In this document: positions 47,101-49,405 of the stretch, piece after piece
Position numbering within the stretch: the stretch's first letter is position 1
Layout of the letters: every line of letters begins with the position of its first letter
Source of the DNA: Actinomadura roseirufa
GTDB taxonomy: Bacteria > Actinomycetota > Actinomycetes > Streptosporangiales > Streptosporangiaceae
NCBI RefSeq assembly: GCF_900659635.1
Contig: NZ_CAACVB010000011.1
Coordinates: 1 to 64,000 of the forward strand
Length of the DNA: 64,000 nt
Direction: 5' to 3'
Program-made: the position numbers and the translations under genes
The notes under the pieces: generated by a model
Database searches by the model: none
Seen by the model: the letters and a program-made list of their open reading frames with translations, nothing else
What the model was told of the DNA's origin: nothing

Positions 47101-49397
47101 AAGAGGCCGGCCTCGCGGACGGGTTCGGCGGTGGTCCGCTCGGCCGGGTCGTCCGGACGGCCGGCCGGGGGCTCCGCCCGGTCGTCCGGAGGTGCGAGGC
47201 GGTCGTCTGGGGGAGCGAGGCGGTCGGACGGGGGCGGGTCGGCCGGGATCGTCCTCCGGGCGGCAAGGCCCAGCGATTCCTGGGTGAGGGGGCTCCGGGC
47301 GTCTTCCCGCGTGCGGGACGGCTCGGGCCGTCCGGTGGAGGACGACGCAGGCGGGCGGCCGCCCGGCGTACCCGACCCTGAGGGCGGAGCGGCGCCGCCG
47401 GTGTACATCGGGTTCACCGGCACGGGGATGGGCGGGACGAAGCCCGGGTCGGCGTTCGGCACCATGCCCGGCGCCACATTGGTCAGGACGTCCGAGGGGA
47501 CGGCGGGCGAGTCATCGGGGTGACGAAGCTCCGGGGCCTCGCCGCTCGCCACCGTCGAGGTACCGCCGCTGCGGTTCCCGGCGCCCGTGCTCGAACCGGA
47601 ACCTGGGGTCGAGCCGGAACTGGAGGGCGAGCCGGAAGCAGGGGTCGAACCGGAACTGGACGGCGAGCCGGAAGCCGGGGTCGAGGAGCCGCTTGAAGAG
47701 GGAGCGCCGGACGAGCCGCTGGGTGTGGGGCCGCTGGTCGCTGAGCTTGGGGTCGGCGCACCACCGGATGAGCCGGCCGAGGAGGGGGTGCTGCCCGCGC
47801 TGGGAGCGCCGCCCACCGGGGCGCCGCTCATGGGGGTGCCGGTGGTGGGGCCCGGACCGGACGGTATGGGGCTGCTCGCGGGGGCACTGGCCGAAGGCGC
47901 GCTTGCCGCCGGCGCACTCGTGGACGTCGAGGAGTTGGGAGAGCCGCCGTCGGAGCCGGAGGACGAGGGCGAACCGCCGTAGGCCGCCGGGTTCGCACCG
48001 AGGTTGCCGCCCGACGGCGCGGACGAGCCCTCGGGGGCCGTGGACGCCAAGGACGGGGCATGGCTCGTTCCACCGCCGTCGCCGAGGAGCGTGGCGACGC
48101 GGTTGCCGCCGCCTTCCGTCCCGCCGGTGAGGATTCGCGGCGTGGACTCGCCGCCCCCACCGCTTTGAGAGCCACTGTTCTGAGAGCCACTGTTCTGAGA
48201 GCCGCCGCCTTGCGCGCCGCCGGCGTGGGCGCCGCCGCTCTGGCCGCCGCCTTGCGCGCTGGTGTTCGGGGAGGAGACGCCGTTGCCTCCGCCGGTGCCG
48301 TTGCTCCCGCTGTGGGTGCCGCCACCTGCCGTGTTCGCGCCGTTGTGCGAGCCGCCCGAGCCGTCGCCGGAGGCGTGGGCGCCTGCGCCCTCCGGGGACG
48401 AGACGTCGTCGTCCGACACCGGGGTGACCGTCGTGACCGTGGTCGGGTCACCGGTGGGCAAGCCGGACTCGCCGCCCGGGGGGAGGGCCTTGTACTCCTG
48501 GAGACCGCTCTTGCCGCCGCCCGCCGCGCCGCCGACCGCGCCGGAGACGGCGCCCTTGGCGAGGTCGTCCACGTCCAGTTCGTCGCCGTGCATCACGGCG
48601 CTCGCGACGGTGCCGGCCAGACCGCCGACCGTCTCGGACGCGGCCTCGCGCGCCATGCCCTTGAACATGCTGCCGGCCGCGCTCGCGGTGGCGCCCTCCA
48701 CACCGGGGATCTTTTCGAGGACGTGGGCGGCCGCGCCGGTGAGGGCGCCGCCGATCGCGGCGTCGACGATGGCCGTGCCGGTCATCTCCAGGTCGAGGCC
48801 GTCGCGGTCCCCCCGCACGATCTGGACACCCTGCGCGAGGATGTCGAATCCACCGCCCTGCAGAACGCCGAAAACCATGCCCCGCATCATCGAACCGAAG
48901 AGGTTCTCGCCGAGCCTCATCAGCAGGTCTTGGAGAATGCTCCGCGAGCTGATCTGCGCGCCCGCCTCCAGGAGCGGGATGCCCGCCATGGACGAGCCCA
49001 GGGTCACGTACGCCAGCGCTATCAGGATGGCGATATCGATCGCCAGCTGGATCAGCATCAAGATCCACTGATACTTGGCGTACTCGACGCTGTTCCCGCC
49101 GTCCTTGAGGTTCGCGCCGTTCGCCTCGCACATCTCGGCGAGCGTGGCCAGCATCCGCGGGTCGTCGTCGATCCACTGCGCGACGTACTGCCGGAACTCG
49201 TCCGCGGCCCCGCTGTCCAGGGCGCTGAGGACGTCCCCGACGTTGTCGGCCATGTCATCGATCAGCTCGTAGATGGCCGTGGCCGCGTCCAGCCAGAAGC
49301 GGGCGGCGCGGCGCATCGCCGTCTCGTCGCCCACGGGCCAGTCGGAACCGACGACCCACCCCAGCCACTTGACGGAGTCCGGTATCTCTAGACCCAC
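19434..49397 (-). CDS. 9,987-residue exported giant protein with 32 caspase-like modules
   Basis: A single uninterrupted frame of 29,964 bases; the product is about 1 MDa. Order from the N-terminus: helical export-type domain (1-310), Gly/Ser/Pro linker (310-740), acidic segment, HExxH metallopeptidase-like domain (about 870-1075), disordered Pro/Thr/Glu region, then 32 copies of a ~170-residue domain from residue ~1277 to the end, with variable Pro/Thr/Ala linkers. The GTG start at 49397 lies 8 bases after the WXG100-like gene, exactly as in the sister cassette. The repeated domain shows HG, ~38 residues, then SC or a replacement, followed by LGVPVTAPT. I read this as a clan-CD (caspase/C80-like) cysteine peptidase fold. 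It may be the family that databases label 'lonely Cys' proteins, but I could not check. There is no conventional C-terminal toxin: the last module is followed by a 25-residue basic, Tyr-rich tail. It is not an NRPS or PKS. Confidence 0.9.
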   Translation of the reverse strand: MGLEIPDSVKWLGWVVGSDWPVGDETAMRRAARFWLDAATAIYELIDDMADNVGDVLSALDSGAADEFRQYVAQWIDDDPRMLATLAEMCEANGANLKDGGNSVEYAKYQWILMLIQLAIDIAILIALAYVTLGSSMAGIPLLEAGAQISSRSILQDLLMRLGENLFGSMMRGMVFGVLQGGGFDILAQGVQIVRGDRDGLDLEMTGTAIVDAAIGGALTGAAAHVLEKIPGVEGATASAAGSMFKGMAREAASETVGGLAGTVASAVMHGDELDVDDLAKGAVSGAVGGAAGGGKSGLQEYKALPPGGESGLPTGDPTTVTTVTPVSDDDVSSPEGAGAHASGDGSGGSHNGANTAGGGTHSGSNGTGGGNGVSSPNTSAQGGGQSGGAHAGGAQGGGSQNSGSQNSGSQSGGGGESTPRILTGGTEGGGNRVATLLGDGGGTSHAPSLASTAPEGSSAPSGGNLGANPAAYGGSPSSSGSDGGSPNSSTSTSAPAASAPSASAPASSPIPSGPGPTTGTPMSGAPVGGAPSAGSTPSSAGSSGGAPTPSSATSGPTPSGSSGAPSSSGSSTPASGSPSSSGSTPASGSPSSSGSTPGSGSSTGAGNRSGGTSTVASGEAPELRHPDDSPAVPSDVLTNVAPGMVPNADPGFVPPIPVPVNPMYTGGAAPPSGSGTPGGRPPASSSTGRPEPSRTREDARSPLTQESLGLAARRTIPADPPPSDRLAPPDDRLAPPDDRAEPPAGRPDDPAERTTAEPVREAGLFEGDPGLAPMANVDDQGLVGRRHDGTQQGEDDAAGQQSGEESAAQDDDAAGDIVEEAAAEAAREATDASETEDELPEELAQDLAAAEREIQEILAGLGDDAPAVDFTSHPIAPDAVRGVGEAARELAADYPATMRQLGRIGSVPDAEFRRLLDTDDNGVIAGAVHVGDEAGVYLNADAFADAAQRADLAELEQSTGYIVPGGSSPEGVFTHEFGHQLGFQLLDDPQAVRELNQAVSEVLGIPYDATQQHDPRTKVLIDEALSYYGSSHPHEMLAEAFTEYRLAENPRTLAQAVGGLMDRYFHVAENAPTPAASTDSAPDGRSAADPTPVTGDRTGTEHPHTPAEAQASAPEEPANTPESEGETPQPETRSEDTSPPLEEEAPRTPEDEPRATPDDEPHAPSDERPQRTPEAESQEQPATRSLRRSPEAEQRPPTEDGRPPHPDDTRTPPATPQHGTRARPGDPPTPAEGGTRPTDTTPVREEPRGEHPAPKTDEASPTAPDAPSPEHQSADTVPEGLPSHLHEAWRTSEATPHGRSFYDPADQAGRERAHRFDDPDYVVYANGDADGIVVGGQRLSAADLATIIRTDPNWGDRPVRLHSDNAGAGQFADDLAQHLGARVLAPRSSLRFREGGRRVLAKGWIEHEARSPVPPGLPTELHRVFELSYRTPSGRAFFSPDEGVLRLKSRRISVGPTVFVIDGHGVPSGLLGGGRILTNDQGVPSAPAEGGRILGVDELAILIEHDPAWDGRHVLMAPCLTGQADYAARLAVRLGVPVTAGTDLVWSDNTGATFVSSGSADSGPTLPADGAWNTHYPDGTVVRADVDGYLPKNFGDDPATTSTPPPPDNGEASEVPTAPPGGEAPETAAPRPGTPVPDADTNPQDPRIGYAAAHTPPPTDPRIAYAAAHTPAPTDPRINWRRPDTPAPTTGTGTRPNETQSGARPETPATPPHGTGVRPGDPPTPAEGGARPTDTATTPSSERTATTPVREETPGEHRNPRQDDGPDEPAMRDPAQRVPADRSPATPTTTAATPPPAAPDAPVPDGATPRPTPSTPPVIGTSGSLPAPGARSADDATAHPSGSHPPAPAFGGAAADAPSPAAHPDGDDSATTAQRPPKSHREVRYTEQATDGSRLVPALPDRLRPFWDNSRSGVSGRRFAGRDWDLDDRTARLRHDPDRFVVVAHGLSDTVLIDRHRLSPEDFAVLVAQDERWHGQEILLVSCYTGEADYAAHLSRLLNAPVTAPAAVAWTDLHGNVFASSTTRDRFGEKIPVLPPDSVWYIYYPDGTRVLCDTAGYAPGQPRGAYGEANPPELAEPRARAEAPETRPPTPRPQPEQTARSPFPGTLTPGPPGRPPATTTPAPTTPDSPPRRPGEQATDAHEAAKPDRPERHGQSNEPHTGTPSEPVPTPDLSGDVPAGLPPELHQVYRASVETPSGRAFYDPADPRAEHSQNIPADPRHYVVSLDGTPRGMSAGDQRVTIAELADLIRNDPNSLDHDGNPRPVLLNSGHTGITGEARALARELNTTVTAPGAHVWTAPDGTIYASSEITHPGGRKSPVHPPNGTWRAYTPDGPALGLPQKAGKDGYAPGHHPDERTPTTQQDTDPRTAPPGSSDPPPPGATFASAAPDGPPQRPGERATDTHESAEPAPAAVPHESHPMGDPGTSPAGGDTGPTSRTAGSPPAPETAGTTPSTPRETTAGAPPASGKAAPPDHGGTPARSRPADDAPAQLSGSRLPTPAPVSTPGAPTQEAHPRGHGPDSFVRAGESRAGRLWRQRDTSASTHDNARAGGPEDHVPAKLPRKLRRIYDESRKTNSGRCYAAQNTRLGEHAEALGGHDDWYAVIAEGSRDGMFVGGRLLSLDETAELILHDPRSRDDRDILLISDHAAAGDFAQRLAERLGTPVLAPRDTVWIDDEGYVYTTSMDPESKPTLPPDALWYRHFPDGTRVACDTLGHAPGITPYKYAEPDSAQGTPHRPSERATDTPDLGDRGRPESPDPSDRMPEGLPPELHDVYTASTATPSGRSLVHGDERLGRFAPRIPADEQRYVLVGHGGEHGLIVNGRWLTGDDLATFIRTDPDWNGRGVVLVTNEGSARWAQDLSDRLGVPVTSPDGVAWIDHDGTVYSTSRNPSSAGGAGPRIPPRGTWTTHTPGQEPQKAGQNGYAPGHHPEERARTARPDKWARAHDDIPRTDGSRPYRGETAAPVRLPSSLMPPAPGDSPVPDGSPHQPSGDRSQGPTEPERHEHGLRWVRTASPEESHKSLPPELRAMYDASITTPAGRALHNPQALSLIHSAQAVHADPRVFVIDLHGNTNGVLIEVSRAEDGATVRKQPTPGEFAQLVRAFPEWDGRAIHLVSCRVGHADWAQSLARELGVPVTAATRDTWADLSGIVLSSPGVRGPDGKQVASYPYTGEWITFYPGENDWPVPVGREGYAPGYHPEERARHAQPGTIPGGGTHHVDSAVPRAGNLEPGPRDASPQDGTLPRAVDGEPAQRPQTTHTKNTEPAPAAARTHPDGNEDLPATGDTPPDSTPADTTPRPAPPPEETRAQAPPPADGPPPPGAETTNDSATGPEEGPRPARNTQADEAEPQNDRTTSPDPHTDQHEPDAPNHEPDTPTPTAPDAPVPDGATPRPAPEPDDAVARPGGSGDRAPTNLPDGLRGIYDQSWSTDSGRSYAAPDSRLGFDAGAVKSDPDFYTVIADGSRDGMIAGGRPLSVDEAAELILHDPKYRAGQDVLLISDHTGAGDFAQRLAERLGTPVLAPGETVWIEASGYFFTTSMRTRWKEPTYPLDALWYRHLPEGTRVAYDTARLTPGIEPYEYAAPQSADGTPHQPGKGTAGRDDRGGRESRAPWAHIPEDLPPELHDVYTASTATRSGRSLIHPEGRLGRFALRIPAHEQRYALVGHGGEHGLIVNGRWLTGDDLATFIRTDPRWEGREVLLVTDEGSAKWAQDLSDRLGVPVTSPDGVAWIDHEGAVYSTSRNPDSPGGAEPDLPPRGSWTTHTPGQEPQKAGQNGYAPGHHPDERVPAARRFRPDTPTPVRAPRSLMPAAPGDSPVPDGSPHRPSGDRSQGPTEPERHEHGLRWVRTASPEESYRSLPPELRAMYDASLATPAGRLMYKPEEVRHIRMTHAVPAEAETFAIFVHGNRNGAAFKGEQPTPEAFAQLVRAFPEWGGRPVRMHSCKVAEADWAQSLARELGVPVTAPTLFAVVTTYGIEYSADAHRGPDGAHVIDPGPYKGEWVTYYPGENDWPVPVGWEGYAPGHHPIERARTALPDTIPGGTHPIEVGRAGNLEPATGGTTPPDSTPANPATPQPAPSPDGTAPQTTPPPGTPHPPVSETAATPPASNEAVHEPRAGEPPAGPSDPHPPAPTPGNSAPDASPQRAAAAETPEPTGSRRRGWRFWRRDSSTETHSPSRAPVDPSGGIPEGLPPALHDLYGASHVVPSGRALYAPGDPPLDFSHRIPADPQRYVLTLHGNDSSTMVGERVLSVEELADIIRNDTSWDGREVLLNSCRTASIAQELAVALGVPVTAPTDDTWTNSAGEICSSSAITLPDGDTIPTFPPDGRWVTYFPDPSTAPVYASGNGFAPGQRLATPNDAGTGPGDDARPGRNAQGDDIAHENDRRMSPEPPVGRHEPDAPKDEHGATPFPDAAEPRTPDHGPETPPATAPSRSAEPPLTTEPVPTRTSEPAQAPDPAGATEPTPVSEPTHAAEPPLSTEPTPTPTSGPATPDAPPHPPGDTETGPHDLAGPDDRGWPQKEAPANAHGDPGSDSDLPRGTPEDLPPELQELYRTSLPSPAGRALIDPLDPVWDPFLLIPADPQRYVLLVHGERDGAVIGDRFFTIEELAQIVRHDPNWDGREVLLVSCDSGVFARDLALALGVPVTAPLTPAWVRDDGMVYSSYEYTHPNGRTLPVFPPNGAWVTHPPHVSGNFFYTGKAGYAPGHHPDERATAGGRDGAPGSDWRLGNGMGDDGTLPADGEHREATGPEPLNPDTLPTAEPGQTARIEPDTAPVRPDEAHPPAPTPGEAPAEPVSGATGSLPHTSGTVTPAPHATEFPSSADDAHTGRRRLRLRRPEPERSHDVPGGPMQPPRRLPRALRRIYEESRETFGGRDYAGPYVGRRSWEVPTFGSDAVRYVASVHGNPNGAVFDGRPPDPAEAAQLIAFDPRWDAREVLLVSCYTGNTAYTTQLARLLGVPVTAPAPSSWVTPEGDIFASSRRWDEETEQWVPSVPPDGAWYTHHPDGTIVRCETGGWAPGHGRDPNRLPDSWRGIEMDTPNTRPDTPPTTAPSRTTEPPRTMEPPRLDSTRPETPRTSETAHATEPAQTGEPTRAPETPSTSEPLRTAEPTPDAPHHRPSGPETDTREPAERPRRSGRWQRDEPATGFRDEPVSFPTPPVDVPEGVPDHLRDVYGASREIPSGRSLVEAGDNEWRQTQSIPPDPQRYMLEIRSEYDFAIVGGRRLGARELAELIRNDPNWNGRDVLLFADTADNAGHLAWVLAMRLGVPVTAPSHSTWTDDAGRVLTSSEMTLPDGRSAPRLPPNGEWTTYPPDGEAEPVVIGQDGYAPGHRPDTTDTGLLSGLPPELRDVYDATRAIAAGRSLVDPGDAPERRSGWIPADPRRYVLEVRCDDDGAMVGDRRLTAGQVAGIIRNDPNWDGRDVVLFAHAPAPRFASALAIELGVPVAASRHPAWTDEAGRLFSSSEIALPDGRTAPAIPPDGRWTAYPPNEWDDPAEASWGAYAPGQAPENSSGGVPSSLPPELHELYRASTAIPAGRSLLEPHDPAIPWTHHLPPDPYRYAIALHGSPEGVFLGGTPITVQEFAEIIRHDPNWNGREVLLVSCNVGRLDWAQALADELGLPVTAPTQIAWGLAGGKVISASSIIGTDGKQWPNIPPDGKWGTFFPNRQADPVFTRDGYPPPPIPDHIPLGLPPNLYDIYPASSETPSGRALYRPGDPGAEYAQHIPADPHRYVLSVGSIFHEPGLGDREITTADLADLIRHDRNWDGREVLLNTPYGDLWGRGQALARLLGVPVTVPSGQVWLDSDGTVYASSEVDLPDGRKIAAYPPDGNWRTHYPYDETPVEVGRDGYAPGHHPDETGRPHADTSGTPPTAEPPRSVEPPHATEPPQAGGPTPSTHPATVAGPPRTPEPARPAQPTPATEPAHDATPPLTTEPTPVKEPNHATESPSASDPLQSAGPDTQVRTDDSHTPAPTSGDATPARPGDTEMGTREPTEPPHLPWRWRRDESPPGEHVAFGASSHDIPEGVPDHLRDVYDASREVPSGRSLVEPGDDPWRRPEQTPADPQRYVLEVRCDGDDVMVGDRRLTVDQVAAVVRNDPNWNGRDVVLSADGPALRLGWALAIELGVPVAASNRPTWTDETGRVFSSSEVTLPDGRRGPAIPPDGRWKSLPPSEWDEPSETGWGTYAPGQTPAPGTSSGEFLPGLPPELHDLYRDTIVTPSGRAMFDLDDPLSGYEQRVPADPRRYVISVHGGPGGVTFKGRPLTVHELAEIIRHDPNWNRREVLLSSCYVGRGDWAQALAVELGVPVTAPTRLGWVTVDGRTFSSSSVPGPDGKPIPRTPYDGKWGTFYLDRRIPPVYTKDAYPPPPIPAGVPLGVPPSLYDIYPAGRETPSGRSLYEPQDPREAYAQRVPADPDRYTISVNGSIDGMSIGDRRLSVEELAYLIWFDPNWHSRAVVLNADFGDVSGSAWELARWLRVPVTAPSDQVRIDSDGTVSTSSEVTLPDGRKIAADPPNGTWRTHYPTDDPPVEVGRDGYAPGHHPDETGRPRTVPTSEHSGTAPGETTPLDPTDPHTPPPAEPDETAYPLSSDLTPAPKPPRPGETAHPTEPPRTTEPPRTTGPVQVGETPRGEARDGRADEPAPAETGTRTPAADIPEKPDGSRPPTSTTGSAAQDGPPHRPGETASRTPDSTEPERLGRNGELPTDPHTEPASPDGTARSRGESPPETAPEPGVSDPSGGIPEALPPELRDVYGHDIPSGRSLCEPGGSTWKVPESIAASRRFYVLALDVDPFGDAIAGGRGISAGDLAEIIRNDPNWRHQSGEPREVLLFADFSADLAQGLANELGVAVGAPTLDVWTDGQGGMFSSSDASPSGRSPAPILPPLGGWKICYPSVERQKPMSSGKGGYAPGYNPPSRLDGAHPPTPGPGSKAPDASPPRPGDGGTDAPASAEHRDPLPPELREVFDASTDVPAGRSLFDPDSRLARYARRTPAHSQPYMLAGHGGEHGMIGNGRWLTPDDVARLIQADPKYKPGMKVTLVTDEGMRDFAEQLSSRLGGVPVTAPDGVAWLDHDGGLFATSRDPDSHGYAAPRIPPDGGWTSRTPGSAPSSVGEDGYAPGHHPDERIPARRLFGYEPHREEAPAPVRLPRSLHPAPPGGSTAQHEAPHEALPAPNPAEPERHEGGWRWLKMPLAEMPAGLGRATAPDGYYDPHELRALKAASVAGPAGRSLFDFKEPLPRVVPQRFVISVHGNISGPRFRRLDTDLLGHLIRRDAGWDGERVLLDSCLAGRGKENQSWAKVLAGKLGVTVGAATELVWCTEDGLLFTSSLETILPDGSQKPTWPPDGEWLDFSPDEDDWPVPIGREGWAPGHHPDEIDLDHDARPSANAWGNATSRDDRTPPPEPPRTTEPPQAAEPARPAEPIPAAEPPAVPDPRPDGDTAPGDEPAHDDGPQPAGGPERTGPGDGTRAGEHPAGPAGPHEATPASESEAPDGPSHRPDEAQADAPAPTEHHDALPPELREVFDASTDVPAGRSLFEPGDRLSRFAQRVPADPNRFVFAAHGGEHGLIGNGHWLTPDDVARLIREDPRWRDGMEVTLVTNEGMQDFAEQVSSRLGGVPVTAPDGVAWLDHDGTVYATSRDPQSRGHARPRIPPDGDWISRTPAPWSSFAGTDGYAPGHHPDERVHPVPPYKKEAPAPVRLPSSLQPAPPGGSTAPQDPPHEPNPSEPERHEHGWRWQREEPPAEAPTGPDHAIAPDDSYDLDELNELKTASVVGPAGRSLFEPERMVRPPHVVPQYYVFSVHGNVNGPSYKGNFGVEKLGRMIWHDEIWENEPVLLDSCEAGQGAEHQNWAKWLAGRLDVRVAAATELVWCTSDGLLFSSTVDRVLPDGEMVPTWPPNGEWLEFSPGEDDWPVPVGREGWAPGHHRDEVALWDPWYSAQPDAPGDNAAPRDDRTPPPEPLTADPAHGTEPGQDARPADAESTPADEPADEPRPTSDAVQQGEPSPNDQPTRGEPSPTEPGNRATETPDTPGGSHLDTSTPGSEAPDGPPHPPGETVADTSASTVHHEGLPPELREVFDASTAVPAGRSMFEPGDRLGRFAQHVPADPNRFVLAAHGGEHGMIADGRWLTPDDVARLIREDPRWRDGMEVTLVTNEGMHDFAEQVSSRLGGVPVTAPDGVAWIDHDGTVYTTSRDPRSEGRAGPRIPPDGAWTRRAPGEQPGTVDRNGFLPGHHPDERARDTSARAGDPRPGGVVETPAPVRMPRSLQPAPPGDSVAPYGPAHRPGEPEPATPQPTEAERTEPERTEDGMRWERTAPPADLPPDLPRYLLDVYEQGIAIPSGLDLFWDTEPAPDGTPSIPADPHQYVLGVHGDADGAFFEDLVLTPRELAAVIRQNPNWNGRAVLLVLCEGASRDYAQSLAGELGVPVTASTKKAHVLVGGAVISASEGTPDADGDVYITLPPDGQWITFHPDEDDWPVPVGRDGYAPGHHPDEHAAPPDTAPEPEPTEPQEPARPARDVEPARDGEPSPPADPAHGTEPTRDEPDGSHLSTSTFGPAAPDGPPLRPAETHAHPPGGAEPATPPGGLTTGPPRTGEPARTPEPTPPADPAHVGEPTPDARPTSDAQPTAGTEPAPADGSARTSEPVQDGATPRNGEPARNGQPAQSERAGAPEPGRPEGHGQADEPRTESAPGADSSDGIPEGLPAALRDVYGAGTAIPSGRSLFEPGERLSRFAQRIPPVPNLYVLAGHGGDHGMIAGGRWLDVDDIAALIRNDPTWDGRQVVLITRSSEDMIRGLADRLGVPVLGTEEVPWITYGGSVYATSRDLDSVGGARPRIPPDGVWLGRVPSEGSKPVDRGGHLIGDPGEMAHDARTEAVTDVAADPGTQMQGYDMRGPVFSGPLSGLVVEAPAPVTLSRSLWPAPPGDSAVTHGPAHRPGEAEPDAPRPTEPERREGGMRWERTARPASEVGDPPAILGDVEGFNYRTPSGSGIHLPDDPSRMVSQAIPVDPRRYVLVTHGAPEGSVLDGRLFTPKELADVIRHDPNWNGREVLLISCDVGERVFAQALARELGVPVTAPTKRAGVTPEGVLFSTTAYQRPDGSWYVKTPPDGEWITFYPDEDDWPVPAGRDGWAPGHHPDERAARPSTAPDDGTPHTASLRDQDPLIQDDRRPPSEPHTDQRAPEQPNGERQKSTTPEPTDPPHASGPVQNGESPGSDEPAQDDQADEPRPAENGNRTPPTDTADTADTTHPPAAETATTPPEPEGTAHEPPTGQPPADPDSPPSSMSTPEPPVPDHPSRRAVPADTPDPTERRPRSRRWWRREHDSTGTHTEPAAPADRSGGVPDELPRGLHEVYRATVETPSGRALYQPDSPLWGLAERIPHDPQRYVLVFRGDEWEAHSNGQRLLSDDIALMVQNDPNWRGREIVLVTNENMGVWANRLSGVLGVPVTMPDKPAWITHDGRIYSASENLQPDGQTGPQISPDGSWSTTRRPGEPSEPAGREGYAPGHHPDDPTPTSEPTERRRRSRRWWKDPSDGVSEGLPPHLREAYAASTATRSGRSFIPPGDRLAKYAQRIARDPQRLVVIAYGDQRGGLIVNGRWVGPKDFAALIRNDSTWNRREILLVTNEMMGDWVQEFADELGVRVTAPDGVAWITHDGAVFTSPRDPRSDGGVSPYFPPIGSWTTHQPRAWARYATERGYAPGHHPDERASSGPPGTDTVPQGTASTEPPPTPRRDPNPAPVRLPDAHLPTSVLGSTAPDASKPSTRSRRWWRWGRNDPPGGTPEGVISEDGIPEGLPPELHELYRDSLIPAGRAWFAPTDTLRRSAQQIRPNSEWFVLTAHGTPRGPYFNHRSREVEETGNAILYDPNLNGRKVILISCEVGKFRYCQDLANKLGVTVRATPQYGWMSHEGEVYAASADPVKKQSNGEPAPVWPPDGFWVDFHPNEEWTFQAGDSWYAPGFEPVKPKLKRKFTYTPYIVYYYRQFRNR
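29770..33920 (-). repeat. Giant protein: modules 14-20, tightly packed dead-active-dead groups
   Basis: Module starts are near 33920, 33383, 32856, 32340, 31332, 30800 and 30285. Modules 14-17 follow each other at 516-537 bases without linkers. Modules 15-16-17 and 18-19-20 are copies of a dead-intact-dead triplet: 16 (ALHGSPEG, LVSCNVG) and 19 (SVHGGPGG, LSSCYVG) are intact. Modules 14, 15 and 18 have EIRS or EVRC in place of the His motif and lost the Cys, and 17 and 20 lost both. Confidence 0.72.
34310..36845 (-). repeat. Giant protein: modules 11-13, all with intact dyad
   Basis: Module starts are near 36845, 35790 and 34840. All three keep His and Cys: TLHGNDS with LNSCRTA, LVHGERDG with LVSCDSG, SVHGNPNG with LVSCYTG. 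They are separated by long linkers rich in TEP and PAP repeats. This is the only run of three consecutive intact modules. Confidence 0.72.
37310..41730 (-). repeat. Giant protein: modules 5-10, two copies of a three-module unit
   Basis: Module starts are near 41730, 41112, 40340, 39160, 38554 and 37830. Modules 5-6-7 and 8-9-10 are two copies of one triplet. First member: both residues lost (AEGSRDG or ADGSRDG; ISDH). Second member: His kept in VGHGGEHG, Cys replaced in VTNEGS or VTDEGS. Third member: intact (DLHGNTNG with LVSCRVG; FVHGNRNG with MHSCKVA). The second members are near-identical over most of their length, so the triplet duplicated recently. Confidence 0.75.
42325..45568 (-). repeat. 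Giant protein: caspase-like modules 1-4
   Basis: Module starts are near 45568, 45155, 43711 and 42871. Module 1 has lost both putative catalytic residues (ANGD, LHSDNAG). Module 2 keeps them (DGHGVPSG, MAPCLTG) but has an inserted loop. Module 3 is intact (VAHGLSD, LVSCYTGEADYAAHL). Module 4 is inactive (SLDGTPRG, LNSGHTG). Long Pro/Thr-rich linkers separate 2 from 3 and 3 from 4. Confidence 0.75.
46150..46800 (-). other. Giant protein: HExxH metallopeptidase-like domain
   Basis: Residues ~870-1075. HEFGH at 976-980 (bases 46458-46472) sits in GVFTHEFGHQLGFQLL, and a downstream helix SHPHEMLAEAFTEY offers Glu 1036 or 1040 as third zinc ligand. Hydrophobic strands with VHVGDEAGVYLNAD precede it. 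The HExxH plus late Glu order is that of gluzincin-type toxin proteases, such as the anthrax lethal factor group and HExxH domains of polymorphic toxins. It is the only recognisable enzyme domain apart from the repeated modules. Confidence 0.7.
47000..48469 (-). other. Giant protein: Gly/Ser/Pro then acidic linker
   Basis: Residues ~310-800. Simple repeats such as SGSTPASGSPSS and GSQNSG dominate, followed by Pro-rich sequence with DRLAPPDD repeats and an acidic, Gln-rich stretch (QQGEDDAAGQQSGEESAAQ). It is certainly disordered and separates the export domain from the enzyme-like parts. Confidence 0.8.
48470..49397 (-). other. Giant protein: N-terminal type VII export-type domain
   Basis: Residues ~1-310. 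It starts with IPDSVKWLGWVVGSDWPVGD and continues in WXG100-like helices (AMRRAARFWLDAATAIYELI, FRQYVAQWIDDDPRML), a hydrophobic stretch (ILMLIQLAIDIAILIALAYV) and a Gly/Ala-rich second part (GGALTGAAAHVLEKIPGVEG). YELID fits the YxxxD/E export signal. The ADP-ribosyltransferase protein at 60057 has the same domain with about half the residues identical by eye. In known actinobacterial toxins this domain pairs with a small WXG100 partner for secretion. Confidence 0.75.
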
Positions 49398-49405
49398 GGC
49401 TCAGC

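Noticed and set aside
45861-47381. Plus-strand 506-residue open frame opposite the metallopeptidase region
   Set aside because: It is the antisense of a clearly coding region with HExxH and shared domains; it has no ribosome site and only Val/Gly/Arg-rich composition caused by high GC.
19434-49397. NRPS or PKS megasynthase as explanation of the 30-kb gene
   Set aside because: There are no adenylation, condensation, ketosynthase or carrier-protein motifs (for example no GGxS phosphopantetheine site series); the repeats carry HG and SC instead.
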